A stretch of DNA of 25,278 bases from JAOUEA01 sp040882605 (GTDB taxonomy: Bacteria > Actinomycetota > UBA4738 > HRBIN12). The first letter of the stretch is position 1; the number at the start of each line of letters is the position of its first letter. The notes under the pieces are model-generated. The model was given only the letters and a program-made list of their open reading frames with translations. It had not been told where the DNA came from and did no database searches. The stretch covers positions 1-25,278 of the forward strand of contig JBBEAY010000042.1 of assembly GCA_040882605.1 (NCBI GenBank), read 5' to 3'. Positions 7,463 through 14,458 of the stretch are shown piece by piece. Made by a program: the position numbers and the translations under genes.

Positions 7463-8394
7463 ACGGCGCTCCCACGTTCGATGGCATCGAGCGCCTGCTG
7501 CATCGTGGGCTGCGCGTCGACGCCTCCGACCGCGCGGGTCGACAATGCGCCGCACGCGTTCGCGAGGGCGAGGCATCGTTCGAGCGGCTCGCCCCCGAGC
7601 ATGGCCGCAACGAATCCGGCGTCGAACGAGTCGCCGGCGCCCGTCGTGTCGACCGCGTCGACCGGCACCCCGGCGACGCGAACACGCTCGCCGGGACCTG
7701 CAGCGATGGCCCCGCGATCGCCGGCCTTCACCGCGAGGATCGGGCCCCGGCTGCGCAGAGACGCGATCGCCGAGTCGAGGTCCGACGTGTGCGCGAGCAG
7801 CGCTGCCTCTGCTTCGTTGGGCAACAACACGTCGATCGCGGGAAGCAGCGCATGCAACCCACCGTCCCACTCGCCGCTCGGATCCCAGTTGGGGTCGAGC
7901 GACGTGCTCGCACCGCCGGCGCGCACGCCGGCGAGCAGCTCGGGCAGGTCTGGAGCGAGGCCTGCCTGCAGGAAGTAAGAGCTCACGTGCACATGGCGCG
8001 CGGCTCGCAACAGGTCGGAGTCGATCAGAGACGCCCGCAGCTCGCCGATCGAGCCCGGCGAGGTGAGCATCGCCCGGTCGTCGCCTGTCGACAGGACCAC
8101 CGTGAGACCCGTCGGGTGATCCGCGTCGATGATCAGGCCTGCGACATCGACGCCACGCACGGCGAGCTGCTCGCGCATGTACGACCCGAAGAGATCGTCG
8201 CCGACGACCCCGGCGAACGCCACGCGCAGACCGAGCCGGGCAGCGCCGCAGGCCATGATCGCGCCCGATCCACCGACCGTGAGTCGAGCCTCGTCGACCA
8301 GGCGCTCGGCCTGGCCGAAGATCGGCACGACGTCGCCCCTAAGAAGCACGAGATCGGGATTGGCGTCGCCGAGCACGAGCAGGTCGAGGTCCAT
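7459..8394 (-). CDS. PfkB family carbohydrate kinase (ribokinase-like)
   Basis: This 311-residue kinase has both PfkB signatures: the glycine-rich TVGGSGAIMACGAARLG near residues 40-55 and the catalytic DTTGAGDSFDAGF with Asp255 as base. It belongs with sugar and nucleoside kinases (ribokinase, KDG kinase, adenosine kinase) that transfer the ATP gamma-phosphate to a hydroxymethyl group. The substrate cannot be assigned. It is the first gene of a four-gene minus-strand operon (kinase, FruK-type kinase, MFS importer, APH-like kinase). A TAGGCT -10 box lies 9 nt before the ATG at 8394, so the transcript is near-leaderless. The rhodanese gene is divergent, 95 bp away. Confidence 0.88.
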   Translation of the reverse strand: MDLDLLVLGDANPDLVLLRGDVVPIFGQAERLVDEARLTVGGSGAIMACGAARLGLRVAFAGVVGDDLFGSYMREQLAVRGVDVAGLIIDADHPTGLTVVLSTGDDRAMLTSPGSIGELRASLIDSDLLRAARHVHVSSYFLQAGLAPDLPELLAGVRAGGASTSLDPNWDPSGEWDGGLHALLPAIDVLLPNEAEAALLAHTSDLDSAIASLRSRGPILAVKAGDRGAIAAGPGERVRVAGVPVDAVDTTGAGDSFDAGFVAAMLGGEPLERCLALANACGALSTRAVGGVDAQPTMQQALDAIERGSAV

Positions 8395-8403
8395 CGAGGA
8401 TCG

Positions 8404-8477
8404 AGCCTACCGACAGCGGCACGCCGACGCCCTCGACCCCAGGCGCTGACCGGCAGCGCGGACCCCGCTGGTAGGAT
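8404..8477. promoter_or_regulatory. Divergent promoter region with a central inverted repeat
   Basis: Reading leftward, TAGGCT (8404-8409) is a -10 box for the kinase operon. Reading rightward, TAGGAT (8472-8477) is a -10 box for the rhodanese gene, 12 nt before its ATG. Between them GCGCTG ACCGG CAGCGC (8443-8459) is a perfect 6-bp inverted repeat that could be a shared operator. Confidence 0.45.
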
Positions 8478-8489
8478 CGCGTTCCTGCC

Positions 8490-8840
8490 ATGAGTGACCA
8501 GACCACGAACGAGGACCTCACGAACGTGCACTCTGTGCACGACCGGCTGGCGGAGATCCAGCTCGTCGACTGCCGTGAGCTCTACGAGTGGGAAGCCGGC
8601 CGCATCGAGGGCGCGGTCTACCTGCCGCTGAACTCGATCATGGCGGGCGCCGGATCGGACCTCGATGAAGCCAAGCCCGTCGCCGTGATCTGCCGCAGTG
8701 GCAACCGCAGTGAGCTCGCCACCATGATGCTGCAGGCACGCGGCTTCGAGGCCTACAACGTCGAGGGCGGCATGGAAGCCTGGGCCGCCGAAGGCCTGCC
8801 GTTCGCGGCCGGTGACGGATCGCCCGGCCGCGTCGCCTGA
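8490..8840 (+). CDS. Single-domain rhodanese-like sulfurtransferase
   Basis: The 116-residue protein has the rhodanese pattern: QLVDCRELYEWEAGRIEGAVYLPL, the active-site loop CRSGNRS with Cys68 accepting a persulfide, and NVEGGMEAWAAEGLPF at the end. Such proteins carry sulfane sulfur in thiosulfate or cysteine-derived sulfur metabolism in the cytosol. No signal peptide or second domain is present. A TAGGAT box 12 nt upstream of the ATG at 8490 suggests a short leader. It is monocistronic, with accessory DNA of lower GC following. Confidence 0.92.
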   Translation: MSDQTTNEDLTNVHSVHDRLAEIQLVDCRELYEWEAGRIEGAVYLPLNSIMAGAGSDLDEAKPVAVICRSGNRSELATMMLQARGFEAYNVEGGMEAWAAEGLPFAAGDGSPGRVA

Positions 8841-9014
8841 GCTCCAGGTTCTCGCTCCGGTAAAAGACGCTTGTGTCCTGAATCGGCTGCTTCGCTGATT
8901 GCCGCGCCCACATCAGCCTCGATCGCAGCGTGCTTCATGCATTGCTCCGACTCGAGCCTGCATGACCTCTCCCTTCCAGGTCGGTTCACCCACGGAAGGC
9001 GAGGAGAACCAGTT

Positions 9015-9683
9015 CTAGTACATAGCCTGAACTAGGTCTTTATCATGCGTCTCAAGTGACCTGAGCCGCCACATCTCGCCGGTGCTTGGCGCGGGAGAGC
9101 ACATCGTGGCGTAATTGGGGAGATCGCCTGAGTCGCAGATCAGGCCGTTGTTCGAGGGATCGAAGTGGTGTCCCGGGCAAGGGTCGTCGGGCCCGCCACT
9201 GGTGCATAAATGCCACGCTTGATGAGTGTGACCGAGCTCGTGTGTCATGGTGGCCTGCAGGTCTGGTTGGTTATTCGGATTGGGGGTGGAACTCCCCGTA
9301 TACCAGCTGTAGTCAGTGTTCACCCTGATTCTGGTTGTGCTGTTCGTAGCTGGACATAGGGTGGCATCTCCATAGGTACCCGAGAGATTGGCGGTGGTAA
9401 CGAGATCCCAATCTGTCCCGCATCCCCAAGAGTCTGATGACGCGTTGCCGGCGAGGGAGAACGACAGATTGCTGCTAGTCACATTGTTCCACTTCGTCAT
9501 AGCGTCTTCTGTACGGGCGTTGTAGCCGTTGGGCCAATTGTTGGGCGCCTGATAGAAGACACGACTCGTGATGCTGTACTGCCACCCGTACGCCGGGTAA
9601 TCAGTTACCGAGTGGGCACCAGCCATCGGCAGATTCGTCATCAGAAGCAAGCCCGCCAACAGCACCGTCAGCCTAGGTCTCAT
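9015..9683 (-). CDS. Secreted metzincin-like zinc metalloprotease (matrixin-like)
   Basis: This 222-residue protein starts with a classic signal peptide (basic MRPR, hydrophobic core, cleavage near AGA-HS). The zinc-binding motif HELGHTHQAWH at residues 148-158 gives HExxHxxxxxH with His148, Glu149, His152 and His158. The Gly usually seen in HExxHxxGxxH is replaced. A Met-turn candidate, YATMCS, follows at Met194. The length and the NTDYSWYTG strand before the helix fit a minimal matrixin/M10-like catalytic domain, secreted without an obvious propeptide cysteine switch. Base composition is visibly lower in GC than the neighbours, and codons such as AAT and ACA are used freely. It overlaps the upstream gene by 4 nt (ATGA), so the two are translated together. 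The target is unknown. Confidence 0.75.
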   Translation of the reverse strand: MRPRLTVLLAGLLLMTNLPMAGAHSVTDYPAYGWQYSITSRVFYQAPNNWPNGYNARTEDAMTKWNNVTSSNLSFSLAGNASSDSWGCGTDWDLVTTANLSGTYGDATLCPATNSTTRIRVNTDYSWYTGSSTPNPNNQPDLQATMTHELGHTHQAWHLCTSGGPDDPCPGHHFDPSNNGLICDSGDLPNYATMCSPAPSTGEMWRLRSLETHDKDLVQAMY

Positions 9684-10117
9684 GAGCTGCCTTCAGGCGA
9701 ATCGGTGGGCGTGGGAACTGGGTCTCCCCCGCCTACCGGAGGCGGTGAACAGAACTGTATGCTCCCGGCTGTCCACGTCCCGTCGCCAAGCTTGACCCGC
9801 GATACCTCAGCAACGATTTCACCCTTCAACAACAGTCGGCCAGATCCGTCTAGCGAATCGGCTGCCGCTTGTTCAAGTTCCCGCTTGTCAGCAACCCCGT
9901 CATTCGCCAGCAGTCTTGCCGCGGCCAAGAGAGCGGCGTCAGTCGTAGGATACCCGCCCTCCTCAGCGACTTCGAAGACCGAAGTCGCGATCCGGTTTGA
10001 ATCACACGCCCACACGTCTCCAGCGGTCGAAACCGAGATGAACCCGAATGCGGCAAGAACTAGCGCGGTGACTATCGCGGTCACCAAAATCACCTTCTTG
10101 GTCGCCCATGACAACAT
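9680..10117 (-). CDS. Membrane-anchored hypothetical protein, cotranscribed with the protease
   Basis: The 145-residue protein has one N-terminal hydrophobic helix (about residues 9-29) after a short basic head, which is either an uncleaved anchor or a signal peptide. The extracytoplasmic part has two cysteines (Cys38, Cys123) that could pair. The central region (about 45-90) is helical and Ala-rich (AALLAAARLLANDGVADK), followed by a strand-rich part and a Pro/Thr/Ser tail. I do not recognise the family. The stop overlaps the protease start in ATGA, so it is the first gene of a two-gene operon and may be a chaperone, inhibitor or anchor for the protease; that is inference only. Confidence 0.65.
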   Translation of the reverse strand: MLSWATKKVILVTAIVTALVLAAFGFISVSTAGDVWACDSNRIATSVFEVAEEGGYPTTDAALLAAARLLANDGVADKRELEQAAADSLDGSGRLLLKGEIVAEVSRVKLGDGTWTAGSIQFCSPPPVGGGDPVPTPTDSPEGSS

Positions 10118-10123
10118 CAGCTG

Positions 10124-10152
10124 ACCGTAACGGCCCTTTCATTTCGTGTCAA
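10124..10152 (-). promoter_or_regulatory. Consensus promoter of the protease operon
   Basis: Reading leftward: TTGACA (10147-10152), a 17-nt spacer, TACGGT (10124-10129), then 6 nt to the ATG at 10117. The -35 is a perfect sigma-70/SigA consensus and the spacing is ideal, so constitutive expression as a leaderless mRNA is likely. Confidence 0.7.
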
Positions 10153-10478
10153 CTCCTGTCGACTCACCGTTAGCCCCCGGTCGGGAGGCGGGGACGGGAG
10201 GAGCCGCGCACTCCCTCAGCGCTCAGGGACTGTCGGAGTTCGGACGCTCGTATGAGACGGAATGTCAAGTCAAGCGCTCAGGGCGAGCGAGCAAGGTGTG
10301 AAGTAAGGGCGAGCAGGCAGGTGGCAGCGGCGATCGACCACTCTCGTATTCGCGGATCGGGACCGCAGTTCACGGGTTCGCTCGGAGGCTGCCTCTGACT
10401 AACTGGGGCGGATCTGAACTCGCATAGCGTCCACGAGGATCCCTCCGGAAGGTGCGCCTGCCCGCCCTCACGCATCGT
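10153..10478. other. Intergenic stretch downstream of the IS110 transposase
   Basis: This 326-bp stretch has no convincing coding frame. The word AGCGCTCAGGG occurs twice (near 10218 and 10273). In IS1111-type elements this side would hold the right end; in IS110-type elements it is a short tail. I could not define an element end or target duplication. Confidence 0.4.
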
Positions 10479-11571
10479 TCATGCGACCTCGATGCGGTCG
10501 GTCATGAGACCCCAGATGAACCCGGAGAGCTCCCTCGCTACGGCAACCACGGCGACGTTGCGGTTCTTCGTGGCAGCGATCGAGTGGAACCGGGAGTGGA
10601 GTCGACACTGGGCCGCCCACGCGTAGGCGATGACCTCGGGAGGCTGGCCCTCGCTCCGCCGGCGCAGGTTGATCCCGATGGCGGGACGGTGCCGGTAGCT
10701 CCAGGCGGCCTCGACGAGCACACGGCGGACGTGTGCGTTGCCGGTCTTGGTGATGGAGCCCCTGTGCACCGATGGCCCGCTCGAGTGCTCGGACGGGACG
10801 AGGCCGGTGAAGGCCATGAAGGAAGGAGCACCGGGGAAGCGACGGAAGTCGCAGACCTCGGCGGTGATGCTGATCGCCGACAGCGTCTCGATCCCACGCA
10901 GGCACCGGAGCCTCGCGACGGGCTCGGCGAGCGGCGGGAGCTTCGCGGCGGCCTCGATCTCGCTCGTGATGGTAGCGAGCTGGGTCCTTCGCACATCGAG
11001 CGCGGCGAGGTAGTGGCGGTAGGCGGCGTCGGAGGCAGGCTCGGTGAAGCGCTGGGATCGTGCCCACAGATCGAACTTGTCGCTCCACCCTTTGTCCCTT
11101 CCCGGGTAGCGCCGTCCCTGCCGCAGCAAGAAGGCCTTCACGCGGTGCTGGGTCTTGCGGCGGTCATCCTTGATGTCTTCGCGCACACGCACGAGGTCGC
11201 GGATCGCCTCCTCGGCAGGGGTGGGGACCCGGATGGCCGTGAGCTCGCCGGCTCGGTGTAAGCGCGCGAGGTTGCGGGCATCGATCCGGTCGGTCTTCAC
11301 GCGGGCACCTGCCCGGCGGGGGATCATCGTGGGCGCGACCACCTCGCACGGGACCCCGAGCGCGGTAAGCAAGCGGTGGGTCTCGTAGCTTGGGGCCGGC
11401 CTCGTAGCACGCGACCGGATGCTCGAAGCTGCCGCGGCGGATCAGGGCTCGCAGAGCCTCGGGTGAGTTCGCGATCGTGCGTTCGTCGGGCTCGGCCTCA
11501 CCCGGACGCAGAATGGCGACCGCGATCGTGTCCTTATGCACGTCCAGGCCGAGGTGCGTAGCGTTGTCCAT
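10479..11571 (-). pseudogene. IS110-family transposase, disrupted by a single-base frameshift
   Basis: The N-terminal part (start ATG at 11571) carries GLDVHKDTIAVAI, the DEDD/RuvC-like first acidic motif, and reaches CYEAGP before its frame is lost. The rest continues in another frame from ETHRLLTALGVPCEVVAP through VKTDRIDARNLARL, the middle acidic motif, to the C-terminal Transposase_20 domain (RCLRGIETLSAISITAEV, FTGLVPSEHSSGPS, GSITKTGNAHVRRVLVEAAW). The SSG serine matches the catalytic serine of IS110 enzymes. Removing one G from the GGGG run at 11392-11395 restores a single frame of about 363 residues, the usual family length. Everything else looks intact, so this is either a recent inactivation or a homopolymer sequencing error. 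IS110 enzymes are bridge-RNA-guided DNA recombinases. Confidence 0.88.
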
Positions 11572-11649
11572 GGCCGGTCCACCTCCGTGTATGGCCACCG
11601 CGCGGTCCACACCGCGCGTGATCCACGAATCATCACGGATGGACCGGCC
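11572..11649 (-). ncRNA. Candidate bridge-RNA segment of the IS110 element
   Basis: Immediately upstream of the transposase start the DNA folds strongly. The outer arm GGCCGGTCCA (11572-11581) plus TCCGTG (11584-11589) pairs with CACGGA (11634-11639) plus TGGACCGGCC (11640-11649), giving 16 pairs with a 2-nt bulge. Inside it CGCGCGGT (11599-11606) pairs perfectly with ACCGCGCG (11611-11618) around a 4-nt CCAC loop. IS110-group elements encode their bridge RNA in this 5' non-coding end. The fold is seen directly; the RNA identity is inferred. A terminator or cruciform is the alternative. Confidence 0.45.
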
Positions 11650-11685
11650 GTCTCATCGTGACTACTGGCACCCACGGCCGAACGG

Positions 11686-11691
11686 TAGCCT
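11686..11691 (+). promoter_or_regulatory. -10 box of glcD
   Basis: TAGCCT lies 6 nt before the ATG at 11698, the spacing of a leaderless actinobacterial promoter. The IS110 element ends close upstream, so any -35 may have been altered by the insertion. Confidence 0.5.
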
Positions 11692-11697
11692 GCAACC

Positions 11698-13167
11698 ATG
11701 GCCGACGTCGACGCAGCGCGCCGCGAGCTCGAAGCAGTGCTCGGCCCCGGCGCGGTGCTCGCCGACGCGCTCGCACTTCGCCTGTACGCCCGCGACGCGT
11801 CGATGGTCGAAGGAGGTTGCGCGCTCGTCGCCCTGCCCACGACGACCGAGCAGGTACAGGTGTGCGTTCGGATCGCCGCCGCGCACGGCCTGCCGATCGT
11901 TCCCCGCGGGAGCGGCACGGGGCTCGCGGGCGGCGCGACCCCGATGGGCGACTCGCTCGTCGTGGTGACCGCGCGCATGACCCGCGTCGTCGAGGTGCGT
12001 CCCGAGGACCGGCTCGCGTGGGTCGAACCCGGCGTGCCCAACCTCGATCTCGCGAACCACCTTCGCCCGGGAGGCTTCACGTTCGCGCCCGATCCGTCGA
12101 GCCAGCAGACATCGTCGATCGGCGGCAATGTGAGCACGAACGCAGGCGGCCCTCACTGCCTCGCCTACGGGGTCACGAGCGCGCACGTGCTCGCGCTCGA
12201 TGTGGTGATGCCCGACGGCTCGCTCGAGCAGTTCGGTGCCGAGGGCCCCGAGGCGCCCGGATACGACCTGCGCGGGGTGGTCGTCGGCAGCGAGGGAACG
12301 CTCGGCATCGTGACCCGGGTCTGCGTGCGCATCGTGCCCATTCCGCCCGCCGTGCGCACGATGCTGTTCGGCTTCGACACGGTCGAGGCGTGTGCGGCCA
12401 CGGTGACGTCGATCATCGCGCGAGGCGTCGTGCCGGCCGCGGTGGAGATGATGGACCAGGGCATCGTGCGCGCCGTCGAGCGCTTCGCCCACGCCGGCTA
12501 TCCCGTCGAGGCGGCCGCCGTCCTACTGGTCGAAGTCGATGGCACCGAGGCCGGAGTCGCAGCTGAGACCCGCGAGGTCGAAGCTGCTGCTGCCGAGAAC
12601 GAGGTCTCGAGCGTGCTGGTCGCCGCCGACGACGCAGAACGAGCCCTGCTGTGGAAAGGTCGCAAGTCCGCGTTCGGCGCCATCGCGCAGATCGCACCCC
12701 ACTACCACCTGCACGACTGCGTGGTGCCGCGCACGAAGCTCGTCGAGGTGATGCGCGGCGTGTACGCGATCGCCGAACGCCACGGCCTGGTCGTCACGAA
12801 CGTGTTCCACGCCGGCGACGGCAACCTGCACCCGTTGTTCTCGTTCGATCGATCGGTGCCGGGCACGCTCGAACGGGTGTTGCGGGCAAGCGACGAGGTC
12901 GTGCGCCTCTGCGTCGATGCGGGTGGCGCACTCAGCGGGGAGCATGGCATCGGGCTCGAGAAGCGCGACTTCATGCCGCTCGTGTTCAGCGCCACGGACC
13001 TCGACGCCCAGGCGTGCGTGCGCGGATCGTTCGACCCCGACGGCCGCATGAACCCGCAAAAGGTGCTGCCCGATGGCGCCCGATGCGGCGAGTTCGCGCT
13101 CGCTGCGGCGGGTTCGGGAGATGCGGCCGCCGACGCTGCGGATCTTCCGGAGAGCTCGTGGATCTGA
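11698..13167 (+). CDS. glcD: Glycolate/D-lactate oxidase FAD subunit GlcD
   Basis: This 489-residue protein is a FAD-linked oxidase of the VAO/PCMH fold. The FAD pyrophosphate-binding loop is PRGSGTGLAGGA (residues 69-80), followed by DPSSQQTSSIGGNVSTNAGG and the GSEGTLGIVT motif. The C-terminal substrate domain has the catalytic-type motifs FHAGDGNLHP and GEHGIGLEKR. Length and motifs fit GlcD, which oxidises glycolate (or D-lactate) to the 2-oxo acid together with GlcE and the Fe-S subunit GlcF at the membrane. The ATG at 11698 follows a TAGCCT box by 6 nt. glcE starts 10 nt before its stop, so the two are coupled. glcF is not next to them but 9.4 kb downstream. Confidence 0.92.
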   Translation: MADVDAARRELEAVLGPGAVLADALALRLYARDASMVEGGCALVALPTTTEQVQVCVRIAAAHGLPIVPRGSGTGLAGGATPMGDSLVVVTARMTRVVEVRPEDRLAWVEPGVPNLDLANHLRPGGFTFAPDPSSQQTSSIGGNVSTNAGGPHCLAYGVTSAHVLALDVVMPDGSLEQFGAEGPEAPGYDLRGVVVGSEGTLGIVTRVCVRIVPIPPAVRTMLFGFDTVEACAATVTSIIARGVVPAAVEMMDQGIVRAVERFAHAGYPVEAAAVLLVEVDGTEAGVAAETREVEAAAAENEVSSVLVAADDAERALLWKGRKSAFGAIAQIAPHYHLHDCVVPRTKLVEVMRGVYAIAERHGLVVTNVFHAGDGNLHPLFSFDRSVPGTLERVLRASDEVVRLCVDAGGALSGEHGIGLEKRDFMPLVFSATDLDAQACVRGSFDPDGRMNPQKVLPDGARCGEFALAAAGSGDAAADAADLPESSWI

Positions 13168-14213
13168 TCCACCCACGCACCCTCGCCGACGTGGCCGAGG
13201 CGCTCGGCGAGGCGAGCTCACACGGGCGCCGCGTGCTCGCCGTCGGCGGACGGCGCCACATCGACAAGGGCAACCCAAGCGAGGTCGACGCGGAGCTCTG
13301 GACGACTCAACTCGATCAGGTCGTGGCGTACGACCCGGCGGAGATGCTCGTGGTCGTGCAGGCGGGCATGCGTTGCGGCACGCTCGCCGAGCTACTGGCC
13401 GAGCACAAACAGGAGTGGCCCGCCGACGCGCCGCCGGACGCGACGGTCGGCGGCGTGATCGCGTCGGCCTCGAGCTCGCCTAGGCGCCTGCGCGTCGGCG
13501 CGCTCCGCGACACCGTGGTCGAGATGGAGCTCGTCACCGGCGACGGACGCATCGTGCACAGCGGCGCTCGCACCGTGAAGAACGTCACCGGATACGACTT
13601 GCACCGACTCGCGACCGGCTCGCTCGGCACCCTCGGAGTGATCACACAGGTCGCGTTGAAGGTGCGGCCGTTGCCCGAGCGAACGCTCACGCTCACCACG
13701 CCCGGCGACCTCAGCCTCGCCTCGACGATCGCGGCCGAGGTGCCCCTCGTCGCGGGTGCGCTCGCGGCGCCAGACGCTGTCGAGGTACGGCTCGAGGGGT
13801 GGGCCGACGAGGTCGACGAGCTCGCCGTACTGGTAAGCAGGCTTGCCCCAGACGCCGAGCCGCGCGACGACGGCGCGCCGTTCCCCGTCGAGCCATGGTG
13901 GACGTGGCCCGAGGAAGGCACGATCGTGGAGGCCGCGCTCGCTCCCTCGAAGCTCGGGCCGACGCTCGCCGGCATCGACCGGTATTCGGCCCTCGCCGCT
14001 GTCGGCCTCGCGTGGGTCGCGGCATCAACCGAGGCCGAGCTGGCTGCGATCCGTTCGCGGGTCGAGGCGGCAGGTGGCATCGCGCCCGCGATCCGGGGGC
14101 CAGGAGGCCTGGGCGCAGCGACCCCCGCTGGGACCGAGGTGCATCGGCGCCTGCGGACCTCGTTCGACCCGGCCGGCATCCTCGCGCCCGGTCGCGCCTG
14201 GACGAACGCCTGA
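13158..14213 (+). CDS. glcE: Glycolate oxidase FAD-binding subunit GlcE
   Basis: The 351-residue protein has only the FAD_binding_4 domain and a short tail, as expected for GlcE. Visible motifs are the PTS-like N-terminal strand LAVGGRRHIDKGNP, DATVGGVIASASSSPRR, GRIVHSGARTVKNVTGYDLHRL and GSLGTLGVITQVALKVRPLPE. It forms the glycolate oxidase complex with GlcD and GlcF. The start is GTG at 13158, overlapping glcD by 10 bp; the open frame extending back to 12651 is a shadow inside glcD. The C-terminus (LRTSFDPAGILAPGRAW) is a conserved FAD-oxidase ending, so the gene is complete. Confidence 0.88.
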   Translation: MDLIHPRTLADVAEALGEASSHGRRVLAVGGRRHIDKGNPSEVDAELWTTQLDQVVAYDPAEMLVVVQAGMRCGTLAELLAEHKQEWPADAPPDATVGGVIASASSSPRRLRVGALRDTVVEMELVTGDGRIVHSGARTVKNVTGYDLHRLATGSLGTLGVITQVALKVRPLPERTLTLTTPGDLSLASTIAAEVPLVAGALAAPDAVEVRLEGWADEVDELAVLVSRLAPDAEPRDDGAPFPVEPWWTWPEEGTIVEAALAPSKLGPTLAGIDRYSALAAVGLAWVAASTEAELAAIRSRVEAAGGIAPAIRGPGGLGAATPAGTEVHRRLRTSFDPAGILAPGRAWTNA

Positions 14214-14275
14214 CGCGAGACACCGGCTTCCACACCGAAGTCCTCGGCCGAGACTGAACTCTTCCGCTCGGAAGA

Positions 14276-14458
14276 GACCGACGGCGCGCCGCAGGTGTCG
14301 ATCGTGTGGATCGATGTCGACGCAGTTCGACGGTGACGATCCGTACCACCAGCTCATGGTGCGCGGACACGTGGCCGACTTCGTGCACGAGGGAGCAGAC
14401 GCGCACATCACAGCGCGGTGGACGGCGCCGTTCGGATGGGTGACTAGTCTGGCCCAGA
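14276..14458 (+). pseudogene. Relic of a PPOX-class (pyridoxamine-phosphate-oxidase-like, F420/FMN) oxidoreductase
   Basis: Two family-typical pieces lie in different frames. Frame one (14277-14321) reads TDGAPQVSIVWIDVD, the first strands of PPOX enzymes. Frame two (from 14332) reads GDDPYHQLMVRGHVADFVHE and continues GADAHITARW, the later strand and helix. The roughly 30 residues that normally separate them (nucleotide-binding RxxNLRRDPRV-type segment) are missing, and the frames are shifted by a deletion. No start codon or C-terminus remains. The family uses F420 or FMN and is abundant in actinobacteria. It is a decayed gene between glcE and the aminotransferase. Confidence 0.7.

Larger units (their letters stand above)
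10479..11650 (-). mobile_element. IS110-family insertion sequence (ends not resolved)
   Basis: The element comprises the frameshifted transposase and the folded non-coding segment upstream of it, which stops about 36 bp short of the glcD -10 box. IS110 elements usually lack terminal inverted repeats and target duplications, so exact ends cannot be set from one copy. It sits directly before glcD and could affect its expression. Confidence 0.7.

Noticed and set aside
7275..8066. 263-residue plus-strand frame
   Set aside because: Very Arg-rich and antisense to both PfkB kinases, whose catalytic motifs are intact.
10479..11571. Programmed frameshift in the IS110 transposase
   Set aside because: IS110 enzymes are normally made from one frame, and the site is a short G run without a visible stimulatory element; mutation or sequencing error is simpler.
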